From Triangularia verruculosa (lineage: Eukaryota > Ascomycota > Sordariomycetes > Sordariales > Podosporaceae), in the NCBI GenBank assembly GCA_033296885.1, contig MU863897.1, positions 276,562 through 340,561 of the forward strand: 64,000 nt of DNA, written 5' to 3'. The notes beneath the pieces were generated by a model that searched no databases, was not told the origin of the DNA, and saw only the letters and a program-made list of their open reading frames with translations. Of the stretch, positions 10,882 to 23,491 are shown piece after piece; the first letter of the stretch is position 1; each line of letters opens with the position of its first letter. Made by a program: the position numbers and the translations under genes.

Positions 10882-12043
10882 GGCAGTGACGCGGCTGGCT
10901 AAGCACCGGCTGTGGGCTGGGTCTTCACGTGAACAGCCGTGTAATAAATGGAGATGAGGTCGGTGACAGGTTGGTCAGACTTGGGCTGACCCAAGGCCGT
11001 GTTTCGGTGTTGATACTGCAGGGGCCTAGGCTGTGTGAGACCTGTACCGACTGCAAGGTAGCGAACGGTAGCCAATAATGGGCCGGTGTTTGAAGTTGTC
11101 TGCAGGGTCCTCGGACCTGACTGAACTCTATCCTCGAGGTCTGCGCAGTCACCTTGGCGCCCCACAGCTCGAGTGGTCATATCTACCTAACCCTAATCTG
11201 ATCGGGGCTGGTGTAAGGGTTAAAGCAGTGAAAATCATGGATCGGGTAACCGGCGGAGGCAGCGACCCTTTGGCGGATTTTGTCTCTGGCTCCAATTCCA
11301 CTGCCCGTGGTCAGTGCGCCTACAGTTAGACTTGCCCAGCCAATCACCATCGCAAACCAACTTTGGCATATTCAAGGCGTCACCACTCGTCGAGAGTAGT
11401 ATCAAGACCTATGTATAGGTGGGCTGGGCGGCATGAAGATTTTGATCAGGGGCCATATCACGCATACTATGCCAGAGGGTGCACGAACTCTAGGTGAAGT
11501 TGAAGAAGAGTCTTTGCCTATCCCGGGCATCACGTTGACGATCCCTTGGCTTGGACCAGTCTGGAGCTCAGGCCTGGACCGCCTGTTCGTTGCATCCCCT
11601 GGCTAAATGATTCTAGTGACGTCTGTTACCAAAGGCGAGGTCCTTCTCTGCAGTGAGAATGTCGAGGTTACACATGACTGCCTCGAGCCTGGAACCTCGG
11701 ACGGAGGCTGGGCCAGCCTCCGTACTGCAGGAGGGAAGGGCCCCGCGCGCTGTTGGGCTTTCTCCTGCCGAAAGAAGGCCGCTTTGGAAATTGATCATAA
11801 GGACACTTGGTCGCACAGCCATCGCCTGCGTTTTTCCTCCTTGTTCCGGTATGTTGCTGAGAATCTGGCCGATATAAGAATCTTGTTGTGTGTTTACATC
11901 ATTCCATTGTTCTTTGTTCTCTGATTCGCATCTCGACCCAATCTGGAAATATATTCAACGCCCACTTACACGCCCAGACTCCAGGACCCCAGTGAAACAG
12001 CTCCCAAGACCCGCCTACCAGCCTGTGCCCGGCTCCGCTAAAA
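10882..12043. promoter_or_regulatory. Divergent upstream region of usb1 and the Pal1-like gene, with a telomere-like AACCCTAA box
   Basis: No gene was found. AACCCTAA at 11189-11196 resembles the telomere repeat and the telobox-type promoter element seen ahead of some fungal housekeeping genes; an AAGGGTTAA on the same strand lies about 20 nt further on. Function is inferred only from the motif. Confidence 0.4.
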
Positions 12044-13819
12044 ATGCCAGCTGGGAGGATGCTGGATGAATTTGGCAGGGATGAATATGGCCTGCCAGGA
12101 GACAAGCAATGGGTAAGCTTGTTTTTCAGCTTCTTGTCGTTTCCGTCTGCGAGATGTGGATAGATCTTTCGGAAGCTCGGGGGTTTTCTGCCTTATACGT
12201 GGACGGCTTCTTAGCATGGCGTCAGTGGCCGCTGCTGTGCTGGACTTGGTTTTCGTGGCCAGTGACGATCTTGAACCTGGACTTGCGTCACTCCCGCGAT
12301 TCCTTGGCAACTTCCAAGTTCCTTGATATCAGCTTCGGACCCCAATAAATAGCCTCATCAGAAATACTAAATCTCTCCAAATCTACAGGCCTCCAAATAT
12401 CTGTTAGAGCCGCTTTATGAGCCTGAACCAAGCCAAGTTTGCGCGACTCGCTTCACACCACTTCCCCCATCGCCGCCATCTTCAACAAAATCGTCAACAA
12501 CACCAATTCACTCTGCAGTGGGCAGTATCCGCCGCAAATTCCAGCACACCAGGAATCCTTCTTACACAGAAGGTGACGAGGAAGAACAGCCTTTTCTTCG
12601 TCGTCTCCTGAGTAGAACAAGCAGCATCCGGAGCACCCGTAGCACTTTGAGCCTGAACAAGCATCTTCCACCTTCACCACCAGCAGTCGGCCGCACATTA
12701 TCCAACCGCTCAGCTGTACCATCCAGACCTGCCCATTCTCGCAACTGGTCCCAAGGCACCATACTCTCTCGCACCAGCAGCGTAGCTACCTCGCCTTCCA
12801 ACCTCGACTCGACACCAGACTCCTCTATCGCCAGATCCAGCAAAATGTCCAACCAATTCCCGCCCTCCACAGCTTTCCCTACTACCCGCAACCGCTCCTC
12901 CTCTCTCAATCACCCACCACCCCCTTCTGAAGAATCCTTCCCAATCCGTCGCGGCAACTCTCTCCGCCTCAAAGACCGCTACCCCGGAGACCAATCTCAC
13001 CGTCCACTGGCTATGATCGCCTCTGATCACAGAGCTGCCAACCGCCATGCTCGCTCCCGTCCGGCCTCCTCCCACAACCGTCCCTACGCAGACCCAATAG
13101 ACCAGCTTGACCAATCCTCTCCCTTTGCAACCTACCACCACTCCGGCCCTTACGACCCAACTCTTATTCCCTACAATACCAACAAGAAGTACTCCCCTCT
13201 TGAGGCCGTCAAATCTTCCAATAACGAGGCGATCAAGGCGACCCCGGTGGAGTTTGTCAAGGACTCGCTGGAGAAGCACGTCCCGCTTCAGGGTACAGCG
13301 GTCGTGCCACCTGGGGAGAGGGATTTTTTGACGGGCAGGAGGATGGGAGAGTATGAAGAGGGCGCGGACTTGATGAGGGAGCCCAGTGCCGGAGGTGGGG
13401 CTTACAAGAGATGGCCTGGGGTGGAGTATAGAGAGGGAGATTTGAAGGGGAAGGGGGAGGGGTGGTATACAGGCGGTGCCGAGGAGGAGGCCAGGAGGGC
13501 AGCGAAGCAGAGGGGCGGCTATCTGGCAAGGTCGATTAGCGGGGATGGAAAGGGGGGCGTTTATGAGATGCAGCCTCAGCGGGGGTTGATGGCGAGTGGC
13601 AGCGAGGAAAAGAATGGGAATGTGAGGCAGAGACAGCGGGTTGTCGATGAAGAGGGGAGCTATATGCTTCCGGAGCAAGTTGAGGAGGAGCCTTATCATG
13701 GTGGGCTGGAGAGGAGTAAGAGTGGGAGGGCTAGCGGAGGGTTGGGGGGGAAGTTGAGGAGGAAGATTGGGAGTTTGAGGGGAAGGAAAGAGAGGAGGGT
13801 TAATGAGGATTACTACTGA
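12044..13819 (+). CDS. Pal1-like cell-morphology family protein
   Basis: Two exons, 12044-12112 and 12389-13819, give 499 aa. The large exon has no usable ATG near its start: the frame remains open upstream to a CTACAG acceptor at 12388 that is preceded by a TACTAAA branch site. An upstream 23-codon exon starting MPAGRMLDEF and ending TGG|GTAAGC joins in phase 0. The N-terminal half is Ser/Arg-rich and probably disordered. A conserved block near residues 245-340 (ADPIDQLD, YHHSGPYDPTL, SPLEAVK, KHVPLQGTAVVPPG, EEGADLMREP) resembles the fungal Pal1 family, which in fission yeast acts at sites of polarised growth and endocytosis. The C-terminus is basic (GKLRRKIGSLRGRK). The family call is from recalled motifs and needs a profile search. 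Other genes might use a further 5' exon. Confidence 0.65.
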
Positions 13820-14189
13820 TTGCTTTTGCACTTTTGGTAACACCTTGGGTTTGGGAATTTTCTTGCTGAGGATGTATATCAAAAACTTGGTTCGGAACGT
13901 TTTTTATTGGATAGGGACTTAATACAGAGATATATATCTTGGATATCGACAAATGACATACAAACATAGATACAGATAGAATTTCTTGTTGACGAATCAG
14001 GATGACAATGTAGTTATGTAGCATACCTCTCACATCTCTAGAATGTCACTTGATTTCTTGCTCTTTACCACCAAGGGACAATAACATCAAAATCATGGCC
14101 AGTAAAGTCCGCATTCTTCTCTCCTCTTTCAACTGCTGGTATCTCTCCCAAGCTTCACAAGCCTATCCAAATATCGACGCGCCTTTCCC
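13820..14189. other. Intergenic: 3' flank of the Pal1-like gene
   Basis: AT-richer 3' flank with TATATAT near 13930. No gene seen. Confidence 0.4.
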
Positions 14190-15245
14190 TTGCTTGTCTC
14201 CAGCTGTTACTTCCGCATCTTCAACTCATCCCCCCTCTCTAGCCCGGCGGCGTTCATCCTTGACAGCTCTCCAGGGTCCTGTTTCAGCAACTTGCGGTGT
14301 CCTCTGGGCCCGGCAATTTTTTTTTGAATCTCTGAAATTCTGCCTCGAGTCTTCCATGCTTGTGTCGGAGCGCCGTAACCTCGTCCTATAGTTCCTCGAT
14401 GAGACCTTTCCTGCTGCTTCTGTTCTGCGCTTGCAGCTTCACGATTTGTTAGCTTTCCCTGACGCACCACGGAAGAAGCTGACTGGTCTGTTGGTTGGTA
14501 GTTCCGAGGTAACTTGCCTGTTTTTGCGTTCCCTGGCCCTGCCTCTCTTCGTCTTTCACTTCAATTTTCGGTAGCGAGCACATCTAGCATATGCACGGCC
14601 CCCCTCCTTGATCTTATGCGGGTGGTCTGCAGGCACATGTCCTGACCAGGCTCATCGTTCGTATCATCGGATGTCAAGTCGATGGGGTTGCTGAGAGAAC
14701 TGCCCGGTCCGCGCGAGACTTGGGGTGCAACGGAGGGGGAGAATACAGCGTTCCGGGTGGCTGAGGATCCAGAGGCCCGGAGTCGCCGGCTGTTGGCCCG
14801 TTCCTTCATCTGTTGACGCCAAACCAGATTTCTATGCTTTCTCTTTTCCTTGAAGCGCTTCTCCTCCAGCTTTATGTTGAGATCCTTGTTTTTGAGTTCC
14901 TTTTCCCGATCCCGTGCTGCCTCCTCATTCATGTACACGCACTTAATAGGATCTCCCATCGTGTGTTCGGCACACCCGTAGAACCAAACATTGTTCTTTC
15001 CAGGTTTGAAAGGACACGGCTTCTTATGCTCTTTACCTAAAATAGTCGATGGCAGTCAGTTTGGAATCTTCACCACCCCCGCCCAAACTTTGCCGTTCGT
15101 TGTGGGATGATCAACATACATCGCCAATAGACATCTTCCTTTCCTATGTCATGACGACGTTCATGAATCACAATGCACTTTGCGTCACTGTTCCCCAGAT
15201 GTCTTGTTCTCTCAGTACGCGTGTGTGTGTGTGTGTGTGTCCCAT
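14190..15245 (-). pseudogene. GRF zinc-finger / coiled-coil gene, probably broken
   Basis: Minus strand. A frame ending at T15120 (donor GTATGT) splices to 15036 (acceptor TTTTAG, branch CTGAC) and encodes VYWRCKEHKKPC, WFYGC and KCVYM. This is a GRF-type zinc finger with the C-x2-H-x3-C first knuckle of Apn2-type fingers. It is followed by a Lys/Glu/Arg-rich coiled coil and a SNPIDLTSDD motif like a SUMO-interacting site; the frame stops at 14561. Upstream, the nearest ATG (15243-15245) lies behind a (CA)10 repeat and is out of frame; nine or twelve units would put it in frame. Downstream of 14561 another frame carries coiled-coil-like sequence (EVTALRHKHGRLEAEFQRFK) broken by TAA at 14449-14451 and TAG at 14386-14388. 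Layout and intron position match the two intact GRF genes at 56.9-59.6 kb. It could still be expressed if an unseen exon supplies the start. Confidence 0.5.
15221..15240. repeat. (GT)10 / (CA)10 dinucleotide microsatellite
   Basis: Ten perfect GT units on the plus strand, CA on the strand of the GRF gene. The repeat lies between a minus-strand ATG and the GRF reading frame, so unit gain or loss changes whether the two are in frame. Confidence 0.95.
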
Positions 15246-17768
15246 TTAACGCCGAAGGCGGTGGTTGCGCAGCAACCCCTCTTTGGGATTCTATCTGGTG
15301 ATAGGTTGGGGCGGACCTAGTATGGGGAGTGCTAGATACAGGAAAATACCCAATTGGAAGTTATCCTCGTTCTCCTCCTATCCATCCGGCCATTCAAGCC
15401 TTCGCGTAGTCGCAGTGGCAGCTTGGTTGAAGGTGCGAAATCCTCCTGGTTGCTGAGTGCCCAGCTCCATTTCCGGGTCCTCTCAGTACGCGGAACCGAG
15501 GAAGACCTCGAAAAGTCTGAGTCGGGTTCCTGCCCAGCAAAAAAGGTTAACCTTGGTACCTAATCACTCTCTTTCGTATGAACCCTGTAAACACGCGTCA
15601 TACACAGCAGAAGGGAAGAGTGTGGGCAAAGTCATTGTCGCCTCTCTTTAGAAGATAGGAAGTACATGAAGAGGCATCTTGCTTATCAGAGCAAGTGAAT
15701 CAAGTCAGTAGCACCAAGAAGACAGATCACGTACCATCTTTAACGCACGATCATCAACGAAGGTTGCGTGGGAGAAGTGAAGGAGGCTGTGGCAAAGCTC
15801 GCCCGCAGGGCAGGTCAAAGAAAGATGCCGAAGAGACTTTGGAAAAAGAGGTGGGAAATATTATTCAGAGACTCAGGTTTCGACTGGTGGGGAGATATCC
15901 GATGAGGGCTGGACGTCCGGGGCACTACGCAACTTAAACGGCTAGCCGCTGATGCAATGATTGAGCCTCGGATACGATAACCGCAGCCAGAACGTTATCT
16001 AATGTTATCATTCACTTATCTGACCATGCTCCAAGTCCCTTGAGAAGTAGTTCCTGCGACTTCGTCATATGTATCAGGAAGATCACGAGACTCGGCCAGA
16101 ATGGCAGATCACCAGATGTAGGTCCAGGCTTCATCGGAACAGAGAGAGCTCAGACATGGTATTTTTCGTTCAGGTGCCCCCTTTTTCTTTCGGCCCAGAA
16201 CACTTCGGCCTCAGCGGAGACAGGAGGGCAGACGCTCATATCCCAAAAACTGTATATCAATACTGGCTTTGTGCGAATCTCTAAACTCTCAGATTATCAG
16301 TCAAAGATTTCACTTTTGTTGTCCAGCGACTTTATCATGATACCCCGGTACCTTGGTACTGACTAGATGGCCAGAGAAAAGCAAAGCCAAACCGCGAAAA
16401 GCACGAGACCAACTGGCAGATAGCAAACATAGAGAGATCACCCCATACTATCGTCCAGTGCCTGCTACCATCATCTCTTAGCCACACAGTTACACATCGT
16501 CTTCACGCACCAGTATATCGCAATCACATCAATCACTTACTATGTACGTATGAAATGCGTTATCCCGTCATCCAAGACACACTTCCGTTAGGGCCGGCCA
16601 TGTATGTATCAGAACACATGCCGAGCGTGGGGGTTCCAGTTTCACAACAGAACCTATCTGAGTGATCGTCCTCGCGTCAATCAAAAACCTCATTTAGGAG
16701 ATAAGGTAGGTAGATACCTAGGGTACATTTTCTAGGTAAAGAAGATTTTGCTTCGGCACACTTCTCTGCCCAGATGTTTCCTGACAAGTGGACTGGTCGC
16801 AGCCACCTACACTGTCAACGGGTAAGTATATACCAGTGGTTGGTGATTGTTAAAGATGGTGTCTGAGCGTCTTGCTCCACCTAACCCCTTTTTAACGGAA
16901 AGGGGCAGATCTTGGCTCGCCAGGTGCCCTACGATTGTACACGATTTGTAGTGGTGTATTTACCAACCAAGGATGTAGTCGGGACATGCAACATCTATTC
17001 ATTGCTTCTTCTTTCCTCTCTCGCCTCCACCCTCATGTGTGTTTGCCACAGGTAACAGCTATGAGTAAACACATCGCGTGTCAATCGCTTTTGTTGGACC
17101 TGCCTAGTCGGCCCCTCCCATGTATTCCCATCCAAGCTGTTTCCGCCCTTCCATCTTGCTCCATATCTCGCTACTTCCTTCCACCCATCCATATGTGTTG
17201 TACCCTTTCTCATTCCACTTGCATTCATGCACAACATGAGAAAACAAACATAGTAGCAATAAAAACCAAAATTCAACATTATGTTTCTTCCAAAAACTCC
17301 GCTACCGCACAGGCAGATAGAACATTTGCTGAGGGTATAAAAGGTGGTTGATTCCCACATATTTCCCCATCCGCCCTCCCTGCCCCATGCCACCCCCCAG
17401 CCTTTCCGTTTCGGTACACCAAATGACCCAGAGAGCGCCGACACGCCTGCTGTTGCTACTCCGAACTATTCAAACAAGAGATAAACGAGTATGATGAACA
17501 AAGGGAATGGTTTGGATGTGTAGAGTAAGTACTTTTGACGCAGAGGTCCGTAGTTCGTTCAACGTTATGGAATTAGATGCCTAGATTGACAAGTCGTAGA
17601 ATGCGTGATTCAAGATATGGATGGTGATGACGTTGAGCTCGACAAAAGGCCCGTCCGAGAACGGTGGGTATCATGCTGTGAGAAACAGCGAATCCGTCCT
17701 CGACAACCTGGCAATTTGTCTCGCAGAGGGATTGGTGAGGTTGACATCGAAAGATTTGAGTATAAAGC
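15246..17768. other. 2.5-kb intergenic region without a supported gene
   Basis: Short open frames exist on both strands but lack conserved motifs or ATG starts in good context. The part near 17.5 kb should be the png1 3' UTR. Confidence 0.45.
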
Positions 17769-19196
17769 TCAAGGGAACCGCGGTCCCTGGTTGTGTGGCG
17801 GTTGGAAGCGTTGGTTTTGTTGATTTCGTTGCCCGTTTTCTCCGCGAGCAGCCACCCACTCAGCGTTTCCGCTTTGGCGAGTAGGCAGGTCAGCAGACAC
17901 AGGCAGCTTTGTATCGTCGTTTGAAGCCGGTGTTCCTCGTTGATTATTAACGTTGACCTGTCCTGGGACAAGCTCGGTCACAGCTTGTGTGATGGACGCA
18001 ACAACGTAGCTGCGCAACTCGCGGTCCTCCCTCGAATCTTCTTTTTCTAACCGGAAACGATTCTCTTTGGGCATGTTGGCCCTCCTCAAGTGTTTGATCT
18101 CTTGCAGAATGTACAGCAAGACCTCCTCGGGGCACCGGCTGCGGTCGTTGTAGCATTCCATTTTTCGCACGTAGCGTCTTGTCACATCGGTGGCACCGTC
18201 GATCGAGAAGGCAATGCAGTAGGACATCTTCTTGCCCCAGCCCTCTGTGTAAAGTCGTGGGTTATCCCAGGACTCTTCGCAGGCGTCGACATGTACCCAT
18301 CGTTTCTGATGTTCCGAGTACACCTCGGTCCATACATGGTCCTCGGCGTTCCAAACCCAACGCACTCGGCCACCAACCGCCCGGCAGAGCATACTGAAGC
18401 AGTTCGCCCATTCGCCGCAACGGCCGCGTCTTGTCTGCAGCAAGCGCCACACGTCGCTGTATCGAGGGAACCGCTCATATGCCCCGCAATGCTGGCTCGC
18501 ACACTGGTACAACTCGACTCTCAGGGCACCGCATGCCTTTTCCTCGGGCGTTGGCGGCGTCATACCCTTGGCAACTGTTGGTGACAGGCAGATGGGACAT
18601 GGCGGGTTATTGACCCATGTAAAGAACTGTCTCTTGAACCATCTATGGTCCAGCAAATTAGCACTTACTCAGTATGGTGTGCTGCAGGAATGGTCTGAAA
18701 CGTACCGGAGGAGCGCGCGGATGACGCAATCCTGATAACCCCAGACTGGTTTTCTCCCATCTCCCATACTCTCGGCCTGTGCCTGCATTACCTGGGTTTC
18801 TTCTTCGGCCTCGCCGTATATCCTGTCCAGCGGAATGACCTGAAGAGCCTCGTCGAGCAAGCCTGGGTTCTCATATTTGGTCGGGGTTGCTGAAAGTGAA
18901 ATAAGCAGGTTTCTGAATTTTATGGACGCCGCATCGTTGGGCGCTGGTGCTCGAGGAACCTTTGGAAGGTTTCGGACGGCGGAGTATGATGGTGGGGGTG
19001 CTGAAGAGCCGGAGGCATATGTGCCATCAGGTCCGACGGAGGAAGCCCTCGACAGGGACCCTGATCGAGATGATGTTTGCAATTCGTTCAGGCGCTTCGT
19101 CCGCAATAATTGCTCGAACTGGACTCGGAGATCGTGGGCCCATTCCTCCCCAAACTGGCCCGACCCTGGAGGAGCACTTCCCCGGTCGGCAGCCAT
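17769..19196 (-). CDS. png1: Peptide:N-glycanase-like transglutaminase-fold protein PNG1
   Basis: Two exons, 18706-19196 and 17769-18642, give 454 aa. PNG1 removes N-glycans from misfolded glycoproteins exported from the ER, in the cytosol, before proteasomal degradation. I chose the MAADRG start at 19196. The variable N-terminus (about 1-100) is Ser-rich. The zinc-binding cysteines include CPIC (179, 182) and those near 211 and 216. The transglutaminase-type triad is complete: Cys239 in GRCGEWANCF, His266 in DHVWTEVY and Asp283 in HVDACEESWD. The GWGKKMSYCIAFS segment is also typical. The C-terminal 70 residues are Gln/Asn-rich and probably disordered. From memory, the Neurospora crassa orthologue is reported to lack activity because triad residues are substituted; here they are not. 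The intron (63 nt) interrupts an Arg codon ahead of WFKRQFFTWVNNPPC. Confidence 0.95.
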
Positions 19197-21860
19197 AATG
19201 TGTGAGATGGGCGACGGAGGTGTCGCAGTCGGAGAGCGGGATGCGTATGGCGACACGATAATGGTAGGCGGTTCTAAGCAACACTCGAGGTGTAAATGGC
19301 GGTTATAACGAGTGCGCAGCAATCAAGGGGTAGTGATGACTACTATCCACTTTCAGGCCCCCAGCAACGTCAGCAACCCGCAATCGTTTGCTGAAGCGTC
19401 GTCCAAATATCGCCACGCTTTCGTAGACCAGTCCTACAAGGCGCGCGTCTGTTTCGCTTGCCCGTTTCTGATTACTCGAGTTACGTCGTGAACAATGTCG
19501 TCGTCGTGAAGGTTTTGTTGATTGCCGGCTGTTGGTCGTCTTCCCTTCCCGGCGCCTAATTGCGAATTGCGAATTGTCCGGTCGCGCAATGCTGTCGGTC
19601 GCTATTAATGTCGTCCCCCTTTCTTTCTTCGCCCACTATTAGTCGGCCCTGAGACCTCGCTGTCGACAAGCAGTCGCCTCCTCGCTGAAAAAGGAGCGGA
19701 TGCGGTGTCGTGGTGGTTTTGGCAGTTCGAGGAACAGGCCTCGCAGGCTCTGGGAGTGACGAGGAGATGTGTAGTAGGGTAGGCACGGATTGGATTGCAG
19801 ATGGCGGAGGGCCAGGCAGAGAAAAGACAGGGTTGCGGGAGCCAGAGGGTGGCCCGGAGCACACAAGGGGGGGAATAAAGCTGAGGTGCAGATGGGGAGG
19901 GGGTGTGGGTGTGCAATGGCAGGCATACGTATGGCCCCCCTAATCGCACACTCTGAGTGTTGCGTGGCAGTACATGTAAAGTTAGTAACCACGGTGTCGC
20001 TCAATCTTGTTCCCCTTTCGGCCCGCCTGTTCGCCGTCTGCTCTGTAGTGAGAGAAGATGGTCCCCTCCAGAAGCCTTGCAGTACGTATGCTCAAATGTC
20101 TTCTGCCGAGGGGGGGGTGTTGATACATCTGGCATCTGCGCTAGGGAACAAACAGCAAGTGAGGGAGGAGGCGTCTTGGGTGCCAGACTGGACTGGACGC
20201 GCGTTCTCACCCTCGCCCGGACCAATCAGCGCCCGTTGCCAGGTCCCTCCGCCCCAAAGAGGTCTTGCACACGCATCGGCCTCCGCCTCAAGCATCACCC
20301 AAGAGAACACCAAGACGCACCCATATATCAGGGTCCATCCGTTCGGGACGGAGTCATTTTTCGTTTCGCTTCCCCCGTTCCTACGTCTATGAACTCACAC
20401 AACCCTCTTGGATCATCCTTCTTTTCCAGCGGGTTGATTAACACTGAACCAAAGATGATCGCCTCGCTTTGTTACGTTGCAGCCAGACACCTGAAAATGT
20501 GGAGAGCGGGCCCACAGTCTAGGATGACGAGGCGTGGCTTATTAGCCTCTCCCCACTTCCCGATTGTGGCTGGAGATCTACGCTAACCAACCCAGCACCT
20601 CGGCCTGTGTGAATTCCAGAATAATCATCTCGAATCTCGAATCTCGAATGCCATTGTGTGTAGTTTCAGTGTCCGACATTACACAGCCTAGCCGGCCCCG
20701 TACTATTAATATGGCCAAGAAATCCGTGATATCTTCACTTGCCATACTTCAGTATGGCGAAAGGATCAGGTAAAAAGGCATCGTGATTTTCAGCAACCGC
20801 TCAGCCTTGTTGTCTCCACTAACAAGAGCCGTCCTTGACGCACTCTCGTCACTGTGCTGCTGGGACTCGATAGAACAGTGTTGAACCTCTTTCTCCCGGG
20901 CTCACCGTCTGGGTTTCGTATTTGACTCGACATATTCCCATATACTCGACTAGTTCATCTGTTTCAAATCTGCTACTGCTGACACGTCGGATTGAACATG
21001 AGCTGACGTCTTATTGCCACTGGCCAAACTTCCTTCCTAACAGGTCGAAATAAGTCATCGAAAGACCCCGAGAGGTTACTCAGGCATGGACCAGCACTGA
21101 CGACTACGGTGAGTTACTCCGGACACGGCGAGAGATCGAAAGACAGTTAGCAAGACAGATCGCGTAGGTGTTTTTTGTCAACTGTTGATGGGCGCCAAGG
21201 TCGTAATGAGGCCTACACGAACACGCTGCTCCGCGCAATTCGAATTGCTTAGATCTGAAAAGTCATCCAAAAGACTTGGGGCAGCAGAGCATGAAGACAT
21301 CACACTGGTCGATAATATGTGAGCCAGTCGTCAACACAGTGTCAGGAAGGGGGCCTAGTCAACCGGGAACACTGTGCCCACGGGGTGTGTCCCCAGTGGT
21401 GTTCAGGGCAGCGATTACGCGGCGCCTTGGCCCTCTTTCATCTGGCTTTTGCAGACGGCCGCCACGCCGTCGCTCTGTCTACACACCATGAACCGACGAT
21501 CTCCTCAGCCTTCTGGTCTGCCAGCCTTCCACGCCTTCCAGACCACTGCACGTCACTCACCCGTTGCCGAGGTCATTGTTATAGGGTTACAGCTACCTTG
21601 CTCCGTCAGCCATATTCTGCTATCTCCCCTTCATTGTCTCGTATCTCTTGATAGCTGCTTTGCCCTCGAGTCCCGGCCATGATAGGGAGATGGAACTCGC
21701 TGAATCCAGATTGATTAATCTCGGTCTTGGCACTTTGTCACTTTATAAAGACCCGTTCGATGGCCCACGCACCCGGCAGACTCGACCGCTCCCTTTGGGA
21801 GCACGCTTGTAACCGTGGCTTACGTGGACGACTCCTCGCAACCCGACACATGATTTGGGC

Positions 21861-22049
21861 ATGGACCACATCCCATTGCTCAACGACCTACCCGAAATAG
21901 CATATCAGAATCGATATGCCGTGGGAGGTACGGGAAAGAAAGCATCTCTGGATTTCGATATGACTGCCAGCAAGTATAGTCAGCCCGCCGTTGAATCCAT
22001 GGATGATGAGATACCGAAGAGCCTCCACGCCAGTCAGGCTTCGGCGTGA
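21861..22049 (+). CDS. Weak candidate small protein (62 aa)
   Basis: An ATG in MDHIPLLNDLPEIAYQNR opens a 62-residue frame ending in TGA at 22047-22049. A TATA-like TTTATAAAG lies about 115 nt upstream. Composition is protein-like and not low complexity, but I recognise no family. An overlapping frame with its own ATG on the other strand (22164 leftward) is about as good. It may be chance. Confidence 0.18.
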   Translation: MDHIPLLNDLPEIAYQNRYAVGGTGKKASLDFDMTASKYSQPAVESMDDEIPKSLHASQASA

Positions 22050-23478
22050 GCGACTCACCCGTCACCTTGTTAACACCCCGTGTTCCCGTCCGGCCCGCTA
22101 TAACAAAACTCCCGTTTTGATCTCGATCATATAGCCGTCTATACGTGGAAGCTCGATCACTCATGCCGGCTTCGGCTAGACCAGGTGTTTCTCTCGGTCC
22201 ACTTATAGGTACTCCTGCCTGCCATACCGAACAATCAGTCTACAGATATGATCCGGGCTGGAGGTAGACATACAGAACCCACTTGAAACGTCACCAACAG
22301 CTTCAACATTGACATTATCAGAATCCAAAAACGGGGTAGATATGCACCCCGCTTGCCATCGAAACCACTTCCATCGAACTGGACCTCCTCTTGGCCACCA
22401 ATATTCCCCACCAGGACTTAAGCACACACCGGACAAGAGGCCATCCGCAAGTCCAACCCCCAACGGTGAGTGAACGATGAGCAGGACAGGACGCGCGTCT
22501 CCCAGAAATTTCTTCCCAACCCACGCAAGCCAGCCGACCAACCAACTTGCCACGTTTGGAGCCTCTCTCTCCCCCCTCCCTCGCCGTGACACTACCACTA
22601 CAAGAGAAATATATCACATACCTGGCCCTGCTGCTTGCTTCACTCGGACGGGAGCCTTCCCCGCTCCGCATTACCTGGGTCAGGGATCCCCAGTACGCAT
22701 CTCGAAGGTCCTGGATACACGCACCTTTGCCTGCTTCTCGTGGGACTCTCAGAAGCGGGGGACATACACCTCCAGACTGTGGGAACGAAGCCTTTTACTT
22801 TCACTTGTCTTCCACTCGGCCGAGAGCCTAGCCATAGTATATATTCTGTCCTCCGTGCTCTTTTCACTCGATCCCACGATGATGATGATGATGAACAATG
22901 TCTCGGACAAGCCGGCAAGTAATCACCACCTACTACGTAAGATAAAGTAGACCTAGGCGTAGAAACTCCTTGAGACATCCAGTAGCACGACTCGCACCGT
23001 TACCGTAATACGTGGAAAAGCACACGCACTCACACACATGAAAATGTCCACGAGAGGAAGAGAAAAACGGACCTGCAGTACATCGTGATACTGCCTATTT
23101 TACTTTGACACACATCCCCATGTTCCCCCTCAATGGTATAACCGGTCTAGACCTGCCATATTGATGTCGTGTCGGCCAGTCCCACTTCATGATGGTGATA
23201 AAAGGTTTAGTCCTGATCGGGTATCCTTTTCCTCTCCACTCACAAACCGAGACGTCTGTTGTGTGTGCGTGAGAGAGAGAGAGCAGGAATGTAGTGATAC
23301 TTGTCCTCGTCGACTGGTAGGGAGATCAAAAAAAGGCCGAGAAGGAATCTCCTCTCAGGTACCTACGTCAAGAGACACGACGACCTGTCGGCCTGTCCGG
23401 CTCCCCGACGGATACATCACGTATTTCAGTGCCACCAAACGATGGGGGTTTAGACGAGATATCGCCAAAGCATCATGT

Positions 23479-23491
23479 CCCCCCCCCCCCC
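23479..23491. repeat. C13 homopolymer
   Basis: Thirteen consecutive C on the plus strand in intergenic DNA; length is likely to be unreliable in sequencing. Confidence 0.9.

Noticed and set aside
12038..12310. A minus-strand basic frame across the Pal1-like first exon and intron
   Set aside because: The plus strand holds an exon with full splice signals in phase with the main exon; the minus frame has no motif.
19790..20586. Overlapping open frames of about 200 codons upstream of png1
   Set aside because: Non-ATG starts, two frames open over the same DNA, and no recognisable protein features.
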